Below are positions 22,344 to 32,387 of a stretch of 64,000 bases of DNA, piece by piece (within the stretch, counting starts at the first letter, position 1; every line of letters begins with the position of its first letter). The notes under the pieces were generated by a model. It had not been told where the DNA came from. It worked only from the letters and a program-made list of their open reading frames with translations, and did not search any database. The translations under genes were made by a program, and so were the position numbers. This DNA comes from Hypomyces perniciosus (Eukaryota > Ascomycota > Sordariomycetes > Hypocreales > Hypocreaceae), in assembly GCA_008477525.1 (NCBI GenBank), contig SPDT01000009.1, positions 1,178,001 through 1,242,000 of the forward strand, in the 5' to 3' direction.

Positions 22344-22652
22344 AACTGTCGGCTGTTTTTTTTATTTTTTTTTATTATTATTAACGACCGCTAAGTATCT
22401 AAATACATGAGCCTCATCTGGGCAGTAGGTCGGTAGGAGCCAGGGGCCCGAGAGGTCTCTGTTCGCTACGTTTCGCCGGACAAAGGAAAGTGTTTACATA
22501 GTTTCAGTCTAGATCTTGGGGGGGAGGGCTGTATGGACTCGCCTCCTCCACTAGCTTCTGGAAGTCTCTGCTTCCTTTCGGTCCCAGCAGATGAGAGGTG
22601 GGGCTCTCCCCTCTGGGGATTTCGGGTAGGAAGCTTCTTCAACTGTCGGCTG
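22344..22652 (-). mobile_element. LINE 3' end, 285 bp, 12-bp TSD
   Basis: Flanked by perfect 12-bp repeats AACTGTCGGCTG at 22344-22355 and 22641-22652. The insert, read on the minus strand, opens with the last ~44 codons of ORF2 (SFLPEIPRGESPTSHLLGPK, GSRDFQKLVEEASPYSPPPQ, DLD stop) and ends in a 3' UTR and an A/T-rich poly(A)-like tail. The peptide matches the C-terminus of the 32.4 kb copy (PFLPDIPPEETPLSYLLGPT), so they are the same family. It is a typical 5'-truncated target-primed insertion. Confidence 0.9.
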
Positions 22653-23389
22653 TATCACAGAACAAAAGGGGAAAGGGAGGCAGAGGATCAAGGATACTAG
22701 AACAAGGGAAGTATTAGTCCCGTACCTGCAAATATAATATATTATCTAAAGAGTATACATACGTATGTATCTCTGAAGCTGCGGGCTATGAAAATCTAAG
22801 TTAGTATGATAGTTGTTGTCAGACCACAAATCCTGCAAAAGTGAAGCTCCATACAATCTGCATGGATAAGTGACCTTATATGCTATGTGACAGTTGTTAT
22901 GTTGCGACTCCTCGTGTATCTCTGCCCGTGACTCCTCTGCTCTTGAGCCCCTATTTATCTCTCTTTCCTTTTTCTGGAGGAAATCCTTTGTAAGAAGGCT
23001 GTGAAAATGGAATAAAAAATCTTCGCCCATAGTAGTGTTAACGCCAGTCAGAGAAAATCAGCTTCTGAAAGAGATCGCTCCGTCGTGTCCATCATCCAGG
23101 ACACCGCATGACAGAGTGTCATAACGGGTATCTCAATTCCAACTCTGTTAACCTCCACTGGCTATTGCTTCGAATTGGTTACCCCTTGTTCTTCTACCCG
23201 TGAAACTATACAAGACTAGCACTACGGCAAGTGTTGTTATTGACTCGATATTCACACCGCAATTTCTTCTGCTTTATCGTATACTTTTACTCCTCCGACA
23301 ATCATTTGTGTGGCAGCGGGGTGGGCGCTATCCACCAGTAGGGTATACAGCCATTGGACCAAAGTGTAAGTTTAAAATGTAGTCAGACT
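22653..23389. other. intergenic
   Basis: Short frames only; nothing recognised between the LINE insertion and the 3' end of M2. Confidence 0.45.
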
Positions 23390-24308
23390 TCAAACTTCCC
23401 GCTCTGAAATGTCGAAACGGTTTCCATGTCTTTGTCCCCCAACATTACCACCATTCCCAGGGACTAAAGGAACTATTGCTGACTGTTGAGTTCCCGGCCT
23501 GCGTAGAACCAGAATATGTTCTGGATTTGTGTATATATATTTGCGAAGAAGTGTCCCACATTTGCTTAGCTCGTCGAAGGGCAGGACTATCAATGCCAAG
23601 ACTGCCATGCAAAGGCAACATTGACCACCAAATTGCTGCTGGATTATACCGAGTTCAGTGCCCACCAAAAGCAAAGATGAAGCTGCGAATGCTGTGAAGA
23701 AGGCTATTCCAACTATAAGCAATCGTGTGCAGGGTAGTCGAAAATCTATCGGCTGTTTCTTGGCCCAGGCTGCTCCCATCAAAGTCAGGACGGAGGCGCT
23801 GAAATGGGATATTCCAGGGACAGCCCATATGCCCTCAATGCCTGATTGGTGCAGCTGCCAGATTCCCACTCCAATAAAGGTAGCATGTAAAGCTAGTAAC
23901 ACTCCAATGATATATCCCTGTTTTCCTGGGAAACAACTTTTGATAACCGGGAAAATAATCTCGATAATCTATAATATGTTAGGAAAGACCAATACCAGCT
24001 GGGACCTAAGAATATACCTCAACAATATTGAGAGATAGCAGAGTAGACCCCTTCCATGCAGCGAAGCAGGGGTAAGCAAAATTATGAGCGGTGAGCTTTA
24101 TTCTAATGGCCAAAAAGGCAACAGCAAAAGCAAGTCCAGAGAGAGTGAAGAGACAGCAGCTCGGCATAAGCACACGGTCTTCACGAGCTACGTGGCGTTG
24201 CTCTCTCAGCCTAGTCTTCCAATAAACATAGAAAATGAGAAAGGCGATGGTGACAGGAAATAGAATCCCTGCCTCAATGACCTCGCCAGATGTAATTTCA
24301 TGGTCCAT
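23390..24308 (-). CDS. family M multi-pass membrane protein, copy 2 (M2)
   Basis: Two exons, 24308-24018 and 23968-23390, with a 49-nt phase-0 intron (GTATAT...TATAG) at exactly the place used in M1. The product is 289 aa. It starts MDHEITSGEVIEAGILFPV, close to M3's MYHELGWGEILEAGITFPH. It keeps YPCFAAWKGSTLL before the intron, QSGIEGIWAVPGISHF, and GIIQQQFGGQCCLC with an extra cysteine. About seven hydrophobic spans are present. The hydrophilic tail is rich in Gly/Asn and Arg and differs from the tails of M1 and M3, so the cytosolic end is the variable part. Unlike M1 and M3 it has no X gene beside it; its upstream side holds a large hairpin. Confidence 0.7.
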
Positions 24309-24971
24309 GTTAAAGAGCGGTAAGCCAGTAAGGTAGGAGCTTCGGTGTAGACGTGCAACGCAACCAAAACGCCTCGCAGCCGGGCCATCAATACTATGTA
24401 TGGTGCTTAGAACACTAAAAGCAAAAAATTTAGATAAGCTGAACTGTCATCATCTACAAAGTATCGGAATACAGCTAGGTATCGCCGCCGGCCGAATGTT
24501 GGCTTCTGTCACGACTCATACGAATAGGTCATTGGATAATTTACACGAATTTAGAACAGCTATACTATTTCTCTCCCATTTATCCCTTAATCTGTCACTT
24601 GATCATGGATGAGAGGGAGAGTGAACCTCCGACACAACACAGCCTTGACAAGGACCCTCAGCACTGCCGTCAAATAAATATGTACCGAAGTGACATGTGT
24701 AAGATATTAAATGAATTAAATCCAGATGTACCGGAGCTTAAAAAGATAAGTGTTGTAGTACATCTGGATTTAATTGATTTAATATCTTACACATGTCACT
24801 TCGGTACGTATTTATTTGACGGCAGCGCTGTACAGTGTTTGGTAGGAAAGGGGGGATCAATGCATTTAATATTATCTTTCTCGACACTCAAGTCCACCAA
24901 AATCTAGTCTTCGGCAAATATTGGCCATTTGAATACCCTTGAATATGCGATCGAAACCACGGAAACAAGAG
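24309..24971. other. M2 upstream interval with a large hairpin
   Basis: Apart from the inverted repeat described separately, I see no gene. A 103-codon plus-strand frame across the hairpin looks incidental. Confidence 0.5.
24659..24830. repeat. long near-perfect inverted repeat (72-bp arms)
   Basis: Arms 24659-24730 and 24759-24830 are complementary at about 69 of 72 positions (mismatches near the outer end, in TATGTACC/TACGTACC and in AAATGAATT/AAATCAATT). The loop is 28 nt. RNA from either strand would fold into one long hairpin. It could be a foldback transposon remnant, a small-RNA precursor, or a recombination product. I see no TSD or coding content. Confidence 0.9.
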
Positions 24972-25661
24972 CTACCAATTGAGATCTCCATACCAATGAA
25001 TCCACTGCTCAGGCCCCCCAAAGAGCCAGCCATCAATGCCTTGCTCAAGCCCTATCTCACATGACATGTCGATAACAGGGATCTTCTTCGGGTCACCATG
25101 ATGCTTTGTAAACACAGACATGAACTGATCGTAGCGAGCTGCTGAAGGGGTTTCCTCTTTAAACAAGTGTCAGATTGAGTAGTGTATGACGACTAGAAAT
25201 CTTACCCCGGCCAAATTCCCTCGGAACAATATAGAATGTTATCTCATCAGCAGTCTTATATAATGCCATCTCCAATTCACAGATGGACATGATTAATGCC
25301 TCTATTTCGGAATGGCGATCCTCGGTTATATTGATCTTATAACAAGATGTACGATGGAATAAAGGGTCCCATTTTCCAGAACCTTTATTATTATAGTATG
25401 CATTCAAGTAAATGTTGTACTCGTCTTCTGTATATGCAAGCCCTGTTGAAATGATAAGGCTAAGGCTTCTACAAGGCAAGGGTAGTACTGACCTGAGTAA
25501 TTTAATTTCCCTATCTTGGCAAGATCTTCATGGTGGATGATGTAGCCGGTTTCTATGCCTGCTTTAAGGCATGGATACTGGAAGGTAGTTTTGAAGTCAA
25601 TACAATGAAAGTCCAATTTCTTGGCCTCTTTTGGGTTGAAGGAATGTAAGAGACTCATCAT
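24972..25661 (-). CDS. uncharacterised three-exon protein, 196 aa
   Basis: Exons 25661-25493, 25442-25206 and 25156-24972 join with phase-1 introns of 50 and 49 nt (GTCAGT...CAACAG; GTAAGA...TTTAAAG). The product begins MMSLLHSFNPKEAKKLDFHC, passes TGYIIHHEDLAKIGKLNYSG and KWDPLFHRTSCYKINITEDR, and ends GWLFGGPEQWIHWYGDLNW. It has no signal peptide or membrane span and many aromatic residues; it is likely soluble. I do not recognise the family. It sits between M2 and M3 on the same strand, so it may belong to the same accessory unit, but that is only position. Confidence 0.6.
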
Positions 25662-25837
25662 GGCTAGCGTACAAGAGTCCAGATTTGGAAGAAAAGAATT
25701 AGGAGATGAAGTTCAGGGTGGTCCGAATGGACATTTTAGCAACATCAGGGTTCTATTAGGCCACTATTAAAATATGACTGAACTTGAACATTGCGACTAT
25801 GCAAGGATGTGTGATTCGTTAAAGTTCGACATGATAA

Positions 25838-26745
25838 TCAACACGCCACACTGTCTTCCTGAAAATGGGGCCTATCATAAAGGTGGCTTGATGAATCCGG
25901 CGGCCGTAGGTGACACCTTTGCAGTGCTGAGATAGATGTTCCCTCAACGTCTGCGCCTTCCCCTTGAAAATTACCAAAGCTTGGGGGTTTCGGATCGTCC
26001 GCACCGGAGCCCCGAAGTATTGCGGTCGACGCCACGATAACCACGCATAGGCCGCACTGACCACCAAACTGGTGCTGAATCTTGCCAAGCTCGGAGAGTA
26101 TCAGGAGCAAACATGAGACTGTGAATGCCAACATGTAGATTGCTCCACGAGCTAGCAGGTTCGATCTCACTGCAAGCTGTTGTGGTGATGGTATTCTGTT
26201 CCTAATCACGAGAACCAGGATAAATGCAATTAGATGACAGATTCCTGGCACTGCCCATACCCGCTGAATATGCGATTGTTGAATTTGGCAGAACGCTAGT
26301 ATAATAAGGATCATGTGTGCAGCTACCACAGCACTGATAAAGTAAAGCTTCTTCTCGGCAAAACAGGCCTCGCTGAGAGGGAACAGGAGCTCCGTAATCT
26401 GTGCTGGATTAGCATCAGCGACTTCCAATTGCATATCTAACAGCCTACTTCAATAGTGGTGATAGAAAGCAGCGTTAAACCGCGCCAGACGGTAAAGAAG
26501 GGATACTCCAAAAACGTCGGAAGAGGCCTTATCTTGACGGCCAAAAAAAGTATCCCGAATACGAGTGCGACAGGGAGAAAAATAAACGAACCAAGAATCA
26601 CTCCTCGATTTCCATGGGCAATGTCCTGATGCCGCCGTGACTTGAGTTTGAATTTCCAGAGGGCATATACAATGGTACAACCGGCAACGTGAGGGAATGT
26701 GATTCCTGCCTCGAGGATCTCACCCCAACCGAGTTCGTGATACAT
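25838..26745 (-). CDS. family M multi-pass membrane protein, copy 3 (M3)
   Basis: Two exons, 26745-26449 and 26398-25838, with a 50-nt phase-0 intron (GTAGGC...GCTAAT..GCACAG) at the M-family position. The product is 285 aa from ATG 26745 (MYHELGWGEILEAGITFPH). Landmarks are YPFFTVWRGLTLLSITTIE before the intron, QQSHIQRVWAVPGICHL, and LGKIQHQFGGQCGLC. There are about seven hydrophobic spans. The tail is unique (GADDPKPPSFGNFQGEGADV...). It is divergent from X2 with 663 bp between the two ATGs; that interval contains a hairpin. Confidence 0.7.
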
Positions 26746-27408
26746 GGCAGTAGCGGTGAGTCTGTAACCAGTAGGATGTGAGTTTCGGTGTAAAAATAAG
26801 GCAACCAATAACCCCTAAATTGGGCAAAGAAAAAGGCGACCAGGATAATTTACTGTAGGGTTGCCAATGTCATTTGTATTTATGGCGATGCAATTCCATG
26901 CAGTTGCTCTGGTTCCACCAACTTGCAAGAATCCCCAGATTATCAGGCACTGGCAGATTGAGAAATCATCAGATGATAGAGTCTGACGGGTGCGAGTACG
27001 TTCCGCTAGAACATACCCATCGATAGAGCCACTCGTAATCTACTCTACGTGAGTGGCTTTTTTTCGTTGGGTTTTCTTTCTGGCACTGAAATCTTACCAC
27101 TCAAATAGGTACTTAGCTACTACTAGACGACATTTCTTAATCACATGAAGCACCAACATCAAAATTCATCTCAAATTTGCCTGTTGGGCACCTGGTGGCG
27201 TTACAGGACCCATAGCACTATGCCTAAAGTAATTTCATAATAGACGTACGTCAATTTTGAAATTACTTGGGCATAGTGCTGTGGGTCTTGTTTATCCTTG
27301 ACTCCACTTTTTGAGAACACAAGCTTTCTCGACTTTCCCAAGTGACTTTTCCCTTAACCTTTAGTTTTTCTTTCTACCCATGTTGCGTGGCAGTTGTACT
27401 ACACAATC
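26746..27408. promoter_or_regulatory. shared divergent promoter of M3 and X2, with hairpin
   Basis: Both genes start outward from this 663-bp interval. It contains an inverted repeat with arms 27207-27237 and 27258-27287 (GACCCATAGCACTATGCCTA pairs with its near-complement) and a loop that holds the palindrome GACGTACGTC (27243-27252). A regulatory role is inferred from position only. Confidence 0.45.
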
Positions 27409-29181
27409 ATGCCAATCATGAAGCATCACGACGATACGTTAGACGGTATCATCCGCTTCTTACAGCGTTATCCTCCTGAGGATCGCCTTAGCACACTTTT
27501 AACGCAAAATAAAGATGTCGTCCAATTTTTTCAACGGTTACTCGTTCCTCACTCATCTCTATTTGTGTCCGAGACTACTAAAATTTACGACGTCCACGTC
27601 ACTGGAGATTCCAATGGCAGCAACTATGGCAGAAACTATGTCAACGATTCTGAAGCTGTCGAAGACGAGTTTCCTGGACCTACTGAAGAAACTGCCCACA
27701 TTAATTCGCCTGAACCTACTGAAGAAACTGTCGGCATCGATTCGCCTGAGCCTACTGATGAAAACATCGACATTAATTCGCCTGGGCCTACTGATGAAAC
27801 CATCGACATTAATTCGCCTAAATCAACCGGCGAAGGGGCTATCAACATCGACTTGCCTGAAGTTGCCAACAAAAATGTTGCGTCCCAAGACGATACTAAA
27901 GCAAAGCTCAAAGAGTGGCGGGAAAACCCTGCATCATTCTGGGAGGATTCACACACACTTCTTGAACTGGGACCACAAAAACACGCCCGTCACAACCTCC
28001 AGAAACTACTTCAGCATGCTGTCAGCAAGAAGTCTGAACTTAAGCTACAGATTCTCCAATACAGGTTCATTTGTGTCCTCGTGTTTCAGAGTTTTCTACA
28101 TTCTCAACCAGCTTCAGTGAGCCGCACTGTTGCGTCCAGTGTGACGACCTTTATGCAAGAGGCCGGGATAGCTTATGGATGTGAGGCAGATTACACTACT
28201 ATCATCATGGGTGGTCGAAAACGAGTGAAATTTTGCAAGGCGCTTCAGCCGGACAGCAAAGAGATTGATTATGGCCCTCTACTCTGCGATGACATTCCAG
28301 ACCAGATGTAAGAGATCAGGAACCTCTGCATGTTGATTTAAACTAATATGATAGCAAGTTGGGATAAGAATAATACCCACTCGAGGTACAAATTTAAAAA
28401 CCATCTTGCTGAGATGAAAGAGAGCGAATGGTTGAGTAAATACTCGAATGAGGCAAAATTGGCGGCACAAGCGATTCTTGATGAATATCGGCAGTTGATT
28501 TGGCCCAAGGAGCACTATATTACATACAATGGTGAACCAGATAAACGGAAACGCGATGCTGCCGGGACCGAGGTACAGCACGATGAGAATCCAAGAAGGA
28601 AACGCCACCAGCCTAGGTGGCCGGTCGCAGTTGCTAGTGCTGTTGCGAGCAGGGACTGTAGCATCGCATTCAGCCCTTCTCCAGGACACCCAACACAAGC
28701 ACCAGAGTCGCGACAGCACTCCATAGAGAATACGAGGGAAGCCGTTGTCGAGAATACTCCGGGACTTGAAAATGAAGAGAATTACACAGGGCTTGATACA
28801 CTAGCACAGGTTGCAAGCGAAGCATTAAATCCCAACTGGCCTGCCGCTGTCGATAACGATGTCACTTGCTTCGATTTCTATAATCCTGAACAACTACCTG
28901 CTGCTTTCGACAACGACGTCACTTGCTTCGATTTCTATAACCCCGAACAACTACCTGCTGCTGTCGACAACGACGTCACTTGCTTCGATTTCTATAATCC
29001 TGAACAACTACCTGCTGTTGTCGACAACGACGTCACTTTCACTCACTTCCATGAAGCTGATCAATTTGGGAATACGATGGGCGCTGGTGAGAGCTTTGCT
29101 ATGGATAACGCGCTTTTCTTAAACCGAGGTGTAATCCCGATGAACACCTCTGAACACTCAATTAATATCAGTATCGGTTAA
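27409..29181 (+). CDS. family X protein, copy 2 (X2), long form with tandem repeats
   Basis: Exons 27409-28307 and 28359-29181 flank a 51-nt phase-2 intron (GTAAGA...ACTAATAT...GCAAG), giving 573 aa. Residues ~11-45 and ~175-235 match X1. Between them lie four 12-residue units of the type PTDETIDINSPE (27673-27817). After the shared core come a basic region with KRKR (~362) and RRKR (~379), likely a bipartite nuclear signal, and then four 19-residue units PAAVDNDVTCFDFYNPEQL (~461-536), acidic and aromatic. That composition would suit an activation or binding region. No enzyme motif is seen. An in-frame ATG at 27418 is an alternative start. The gene is divergent from M3; a solo LTR begins 14 bp after its stop. 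Confidence 0.65.
27673..27817 (+). repeat. 36-bp coding tandem repeat in X2
   Basis: Four degenerate in-frame units encode P-x-PT(E/D)E(T/N)-x-x-I-(N/D)-S. Confidence 0.8.
28840..29067 (+). repeat. 57-bp coding tandem repeat in X2
   Basis: Four units of 57 bp encode PA(A/V)(V/F)DNDVTCFDFYNPEQL. The first three are almost identical and the fourth is diverged, consistent with recent expansion. Confidence 0.9.
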
Positions 29182-29194
29182 GCATTAGTATAAT

Positions 29195-29539
29195 TGTTAC
29201 GACCCGGCCATGTCGAAGACCAAGTCACGGGGACACGGGAGAATATCAGTTACACCGACAAATCATCAGGAAGTGATCACCGCGCTAAGAGTGATCACTC
29301 AAACGCTCACTACACCAAGACGCGTGACCACATATGGATCTCCTTTGTATATATACGACTGGCTTGTCACTCGTTTAGTATAGTTACTTGGACAGTCGTT
29401 AACAATTGCATTCACCAGAACCGCCTGTTCTACAGAATCGTGACTACGTTGCCCTGCTCAGTATTCATCCCTGACCTCTCTGTCAACATAAACCCACGAA
29501 CCTCGGTTTATCCCTTGAGAATCAACCCGGATCGTCACA
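29195..29539 (+). mobile_element. solo LTR (345 bp) with 5-bp TSD
   Basis: Begins TGTTACGACCCGG and ends CCGGATCGTCACA. Flanking 5-mers are ATAAT at 29190-29194 and ATAAT at 29540-29544, a perfect target duplication. The 3' ~200 bp (TATATATACGACTGGCTTGT... to the end) are nearly identical to the LTR at 43267-43652, but the first ~130 bp differ. It contains a TATATATA box near 29347. It sits in the 3' flank of X2. Confidence 0.92.
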
Positions 29540-29574
29540 ATAATGCACCGTGTATCTGTTCAAAGATATTTCTA

Positions 29575-30240
29575 CTACTTTGTGAAAAGCCATAGCAGGT
29601 ACAGTGGTTGACCCTCCTTAATACTTAAAATAAGCCTCCTGCCAAAACACTCGTATTTCTTGTCCTTTGCCAGGTCGTATGTAACGCTTTCATCCACAAT
29701 CCTACATCCATCGTAGCCAGAAATTGGCATCCACACGCCCGACGGCCTAGTGGATAAGCTGGGTGGTTGCATTCGGCAGATGACCCAGCTGAAGCCGGCG
29801 TACTATGTATGTTAGCTAATATCGCCTGTATAAATAGGGTATAAACGGAATAAAATATAAACCTTTGACTTGAGAGGTACTATGATATGGGCTGTGCTGC
29901 TCACACATTGTTCGATGCGGTTGATGGCTCGCCATTCTGCATTCGGATTTGCCGCTAGCCAGGTGGCTAGATTTTGCAAAACTGCCTGTTCCGTGGCATC
30001 GACATCCTCCACAATGATCTGCTCCCCGCCTTCACTCATTGGAATAGCTTGAGTTGTAGAGAGAGAGGAGTGTTCTTGAATCTGGCTCGCGAGTGTGGTT
30101 TCTGATCTGGCCGAAACGCGCGTTATATTTCTTCTCCGATGCTTTTTCGTAGAACCCAAATTTTGGCGGGGGCGGGGTTGGTGTTGATGCCTGATGATCC
30201 TAGCTCCGGTTGTCACATGATGGTTCTTTTTTGGGCCCAT
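29575..30240 (-). CDS. uncharacterised two-exon protein, ~194 aa
   Basis: Exon 1 is 30240-29870 from ATG MGPKKNHHVTTGARI, with a very basic N-terminus (KKHRRRN). Exon 2, 29788-29575, reads WVICRMQPPSLSTRPSGVWM, PISGYDGCRIVDESVTYDLA and KDKKYECFGRRLILSIKEG. The proposed phase-2 splice uses a weak GTCAAA donor and a CTTCAG acceptor over 81 nt. The exon-2 peptide looks conserved (Gly/Trp/Cys-rich), but I do not know the family. The basic start suggests a nucleic-acid-binding or nuclear protein. The exon junction is the least certain part. Confidence 0.5.
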
Positions 30241-30790
30241 TTTGAGACCAAAAACCTGGTGTGCCGACCACTTCTCACTTAGTAATCGTAGGGGAATAAG
30301 TGTTACGCTGCTGAGTCATCCACAATGTAGAATGGGTTGAGGCACTTCGTACTTCGTACTTGAGTTATGGAAATCGTACTCGACCTAATCACCTCAGAAT
30401 GCTGGCACAATTTGGTTTTATCTACTAAAGTTGCTGGGTCAAAAAATGTATATCTGAGTGTATCGAAGACCTTCTAGTCGCGTCACATGGACATTGTAGT
30501 ATCGGTGAGAGGATATATTTATGCTCAATACGGACAATATACACTGATTGTAGCCGACGCAGTGGAACGACAAAAGAAATCAAACAGCGGTGAAATGAGA
30601 TCATGGAAAGCCTAACAACGGCCCAGCTGTCCATAGAACTGGGGTCAGCACAACGTGATAATGACTTTCGAGGTGGCGTTCGGTCTTTAGGTATATATAT
30701 TGCTTGCCCAATGCTCTTTTTGACATTCTTACCAAGAATATTGCAAGACCATCCCTTTCAATCACATAAAATCCGGCTACTACCATCATT

Positions 30791-31222
30791 ATGTTTGTGG
30801 ATCTGGAAATTCTAGACAAATCATTCACATCTTTCAGCATAAAAAACCGTTATATAGTCATTTCCTTCGAGAACGCCCAGACACCACGTGCTCAAGGTAA
30901 ACTCCCTTACCTAAGTTAAATTGTAGGTCTAATCCATCTTCAAGATGCCACGGCCGATGAGATCAGCAAATACTGCAAAACATACGCTGAACACGGCGGT
31001 GATGCAGCTACCTTGAAGAAGGCGCTGGGACCAAAGCCTCAGCGGATTGATCTGACGGAGGAAGATGAACAGGCAATCCTCAAATATGTTGAGGAAAACA
31101 GGAGGGGGATTTCCCAACGCATGGACCCATTTCTAAAATTCTCGAGTCTTATCGGGGTAGCGTCTGTTGGCTTTAGTATGGGAGTTCTTATTGCTCAGGT
31201 CCTTGGAATTACGTTGCTATGA
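30791..31222 (+). CDS. small tail-anchored protein, ~133 aa
   Basis: ATG 30791 opens MFVDLEILDKSFTSFSIKNR, then YIVISFENAQTPRAQ. A splice at 30897-30926 (GTAAAC...TTGTAG), only 30 nt, rejoins LIHLQDATADEISKYCKTYA. The rest is soluble and charged (IDLTEEDEQAILKYVEENRR) and ends in a single hydrophobic span, LIGVASVGFSMGVLIAQVLG, at the extreme C-terminus, typical of a tail-anchored membrane protein. The 30-nt intron is shorter than normal for these fungi; an alternative donor at 30888 gives 39 nt. Function unknown. Confidence 0.5.
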
Positions 31223-32387
31223 AAACGGCAAATAACATACTTCCCTACTATCATCACGAATGCGGTCTAGGGTTGTTAAAGTATTGAATACTTGGGATTT
31301 GGGGATAAGGTACCGCAGCCACCGTACGCATAAATCCAATTGTTGTTTGAGAGTTATATACGTCCGAGTTAATTTTGTTGATATGGCATGCCTCTCCTCT
31401 CCTCTTACAGTAAGCCATACATTTAGGAAGCATTTTGACTCCTACTTTTGCGTTTGAAGGAGATCCAAATTTAGAGAGGGAGGGGTATTATGCCACGGAC
31501 GATCGGATGGTGTTCCGATTACTCAGTAGTACATACTAGCAAAGTGTTTCTGGAGGGTTTCAGCACACTGTGCTCCACTCGAATGAGTGCATGACCAGCT
31601 GTGCGTCGGTGTGGCTGAGACAACTGCTTGCGCCCAATTCGAGTCTAGTGCCTATGTGTGTTAACAGGGGAAATGTGCGAGACTGATATGGCCAAGTGCC
31701 AAGATCAGGCAAACGCTAATAATATGATACTCCGTATACTCGTAACAATCACGGGTAATCCGCATTCCCAGCATGGGTGCATTCAGTTGCAAGGATCCTA
31801 GCAGCCAGTCGCGCCATTGTCGACTACAAGAGGCAACCATGTACCTGCAATATTAAAGGCAAGAGCGCCATACCCTGAGGCAGCACAGAAGTGATAAACG
31901 CCCATCGAATTCTATCCTATCCTTTACCTTCGCAATGTGCAGTTACGTCCATGTATGTCTGGTACAAGTAATTTTGAGGTTGCTATGCTTATGCTAAAAT
32001 AGCGAAATTTCACTTGCGGTCACGAATACTACATTGTGATATCATGGTGTGACAAATACATTCAAACCCAACGAAAGTGTGATCCAAAAGTTCAGAAGAT
32101 CGAGTACTGGTGAGCACATTTATTGATAACGCACGTTCAATTGTCTAACTTATGTTGATAGGGCAAACGATTGCAGTATGTGTCTTAGATTGATCATAAT
32201 ATATTATTACCTTGCTCACTACCTCTAGCTACCTGTCAAAACTGGAAGCCTCCAACTCACGTGCCATGGGGCCGCCTTATCAAGACCCGGGAGAAGCGAT
32301 GGGAACCATATCCGATGAGGCGGTTAAAATGAGCTTTTTGGCCAAGACAATCCCAGAGCTTAGTTATTGAGGAAAAGAACGGGCATT
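31223..32387. other. intergenic
   Basis: No gene is seen. A TACTCCGTATACTCG word lies near 31729. Confidence 0.4.

Noticed and set aside
24599..24907. 102-codon plus-strand frame over the hairpin
   Set aside because: Its translation is dictated by the inverted repeat; no independent sign of coding.
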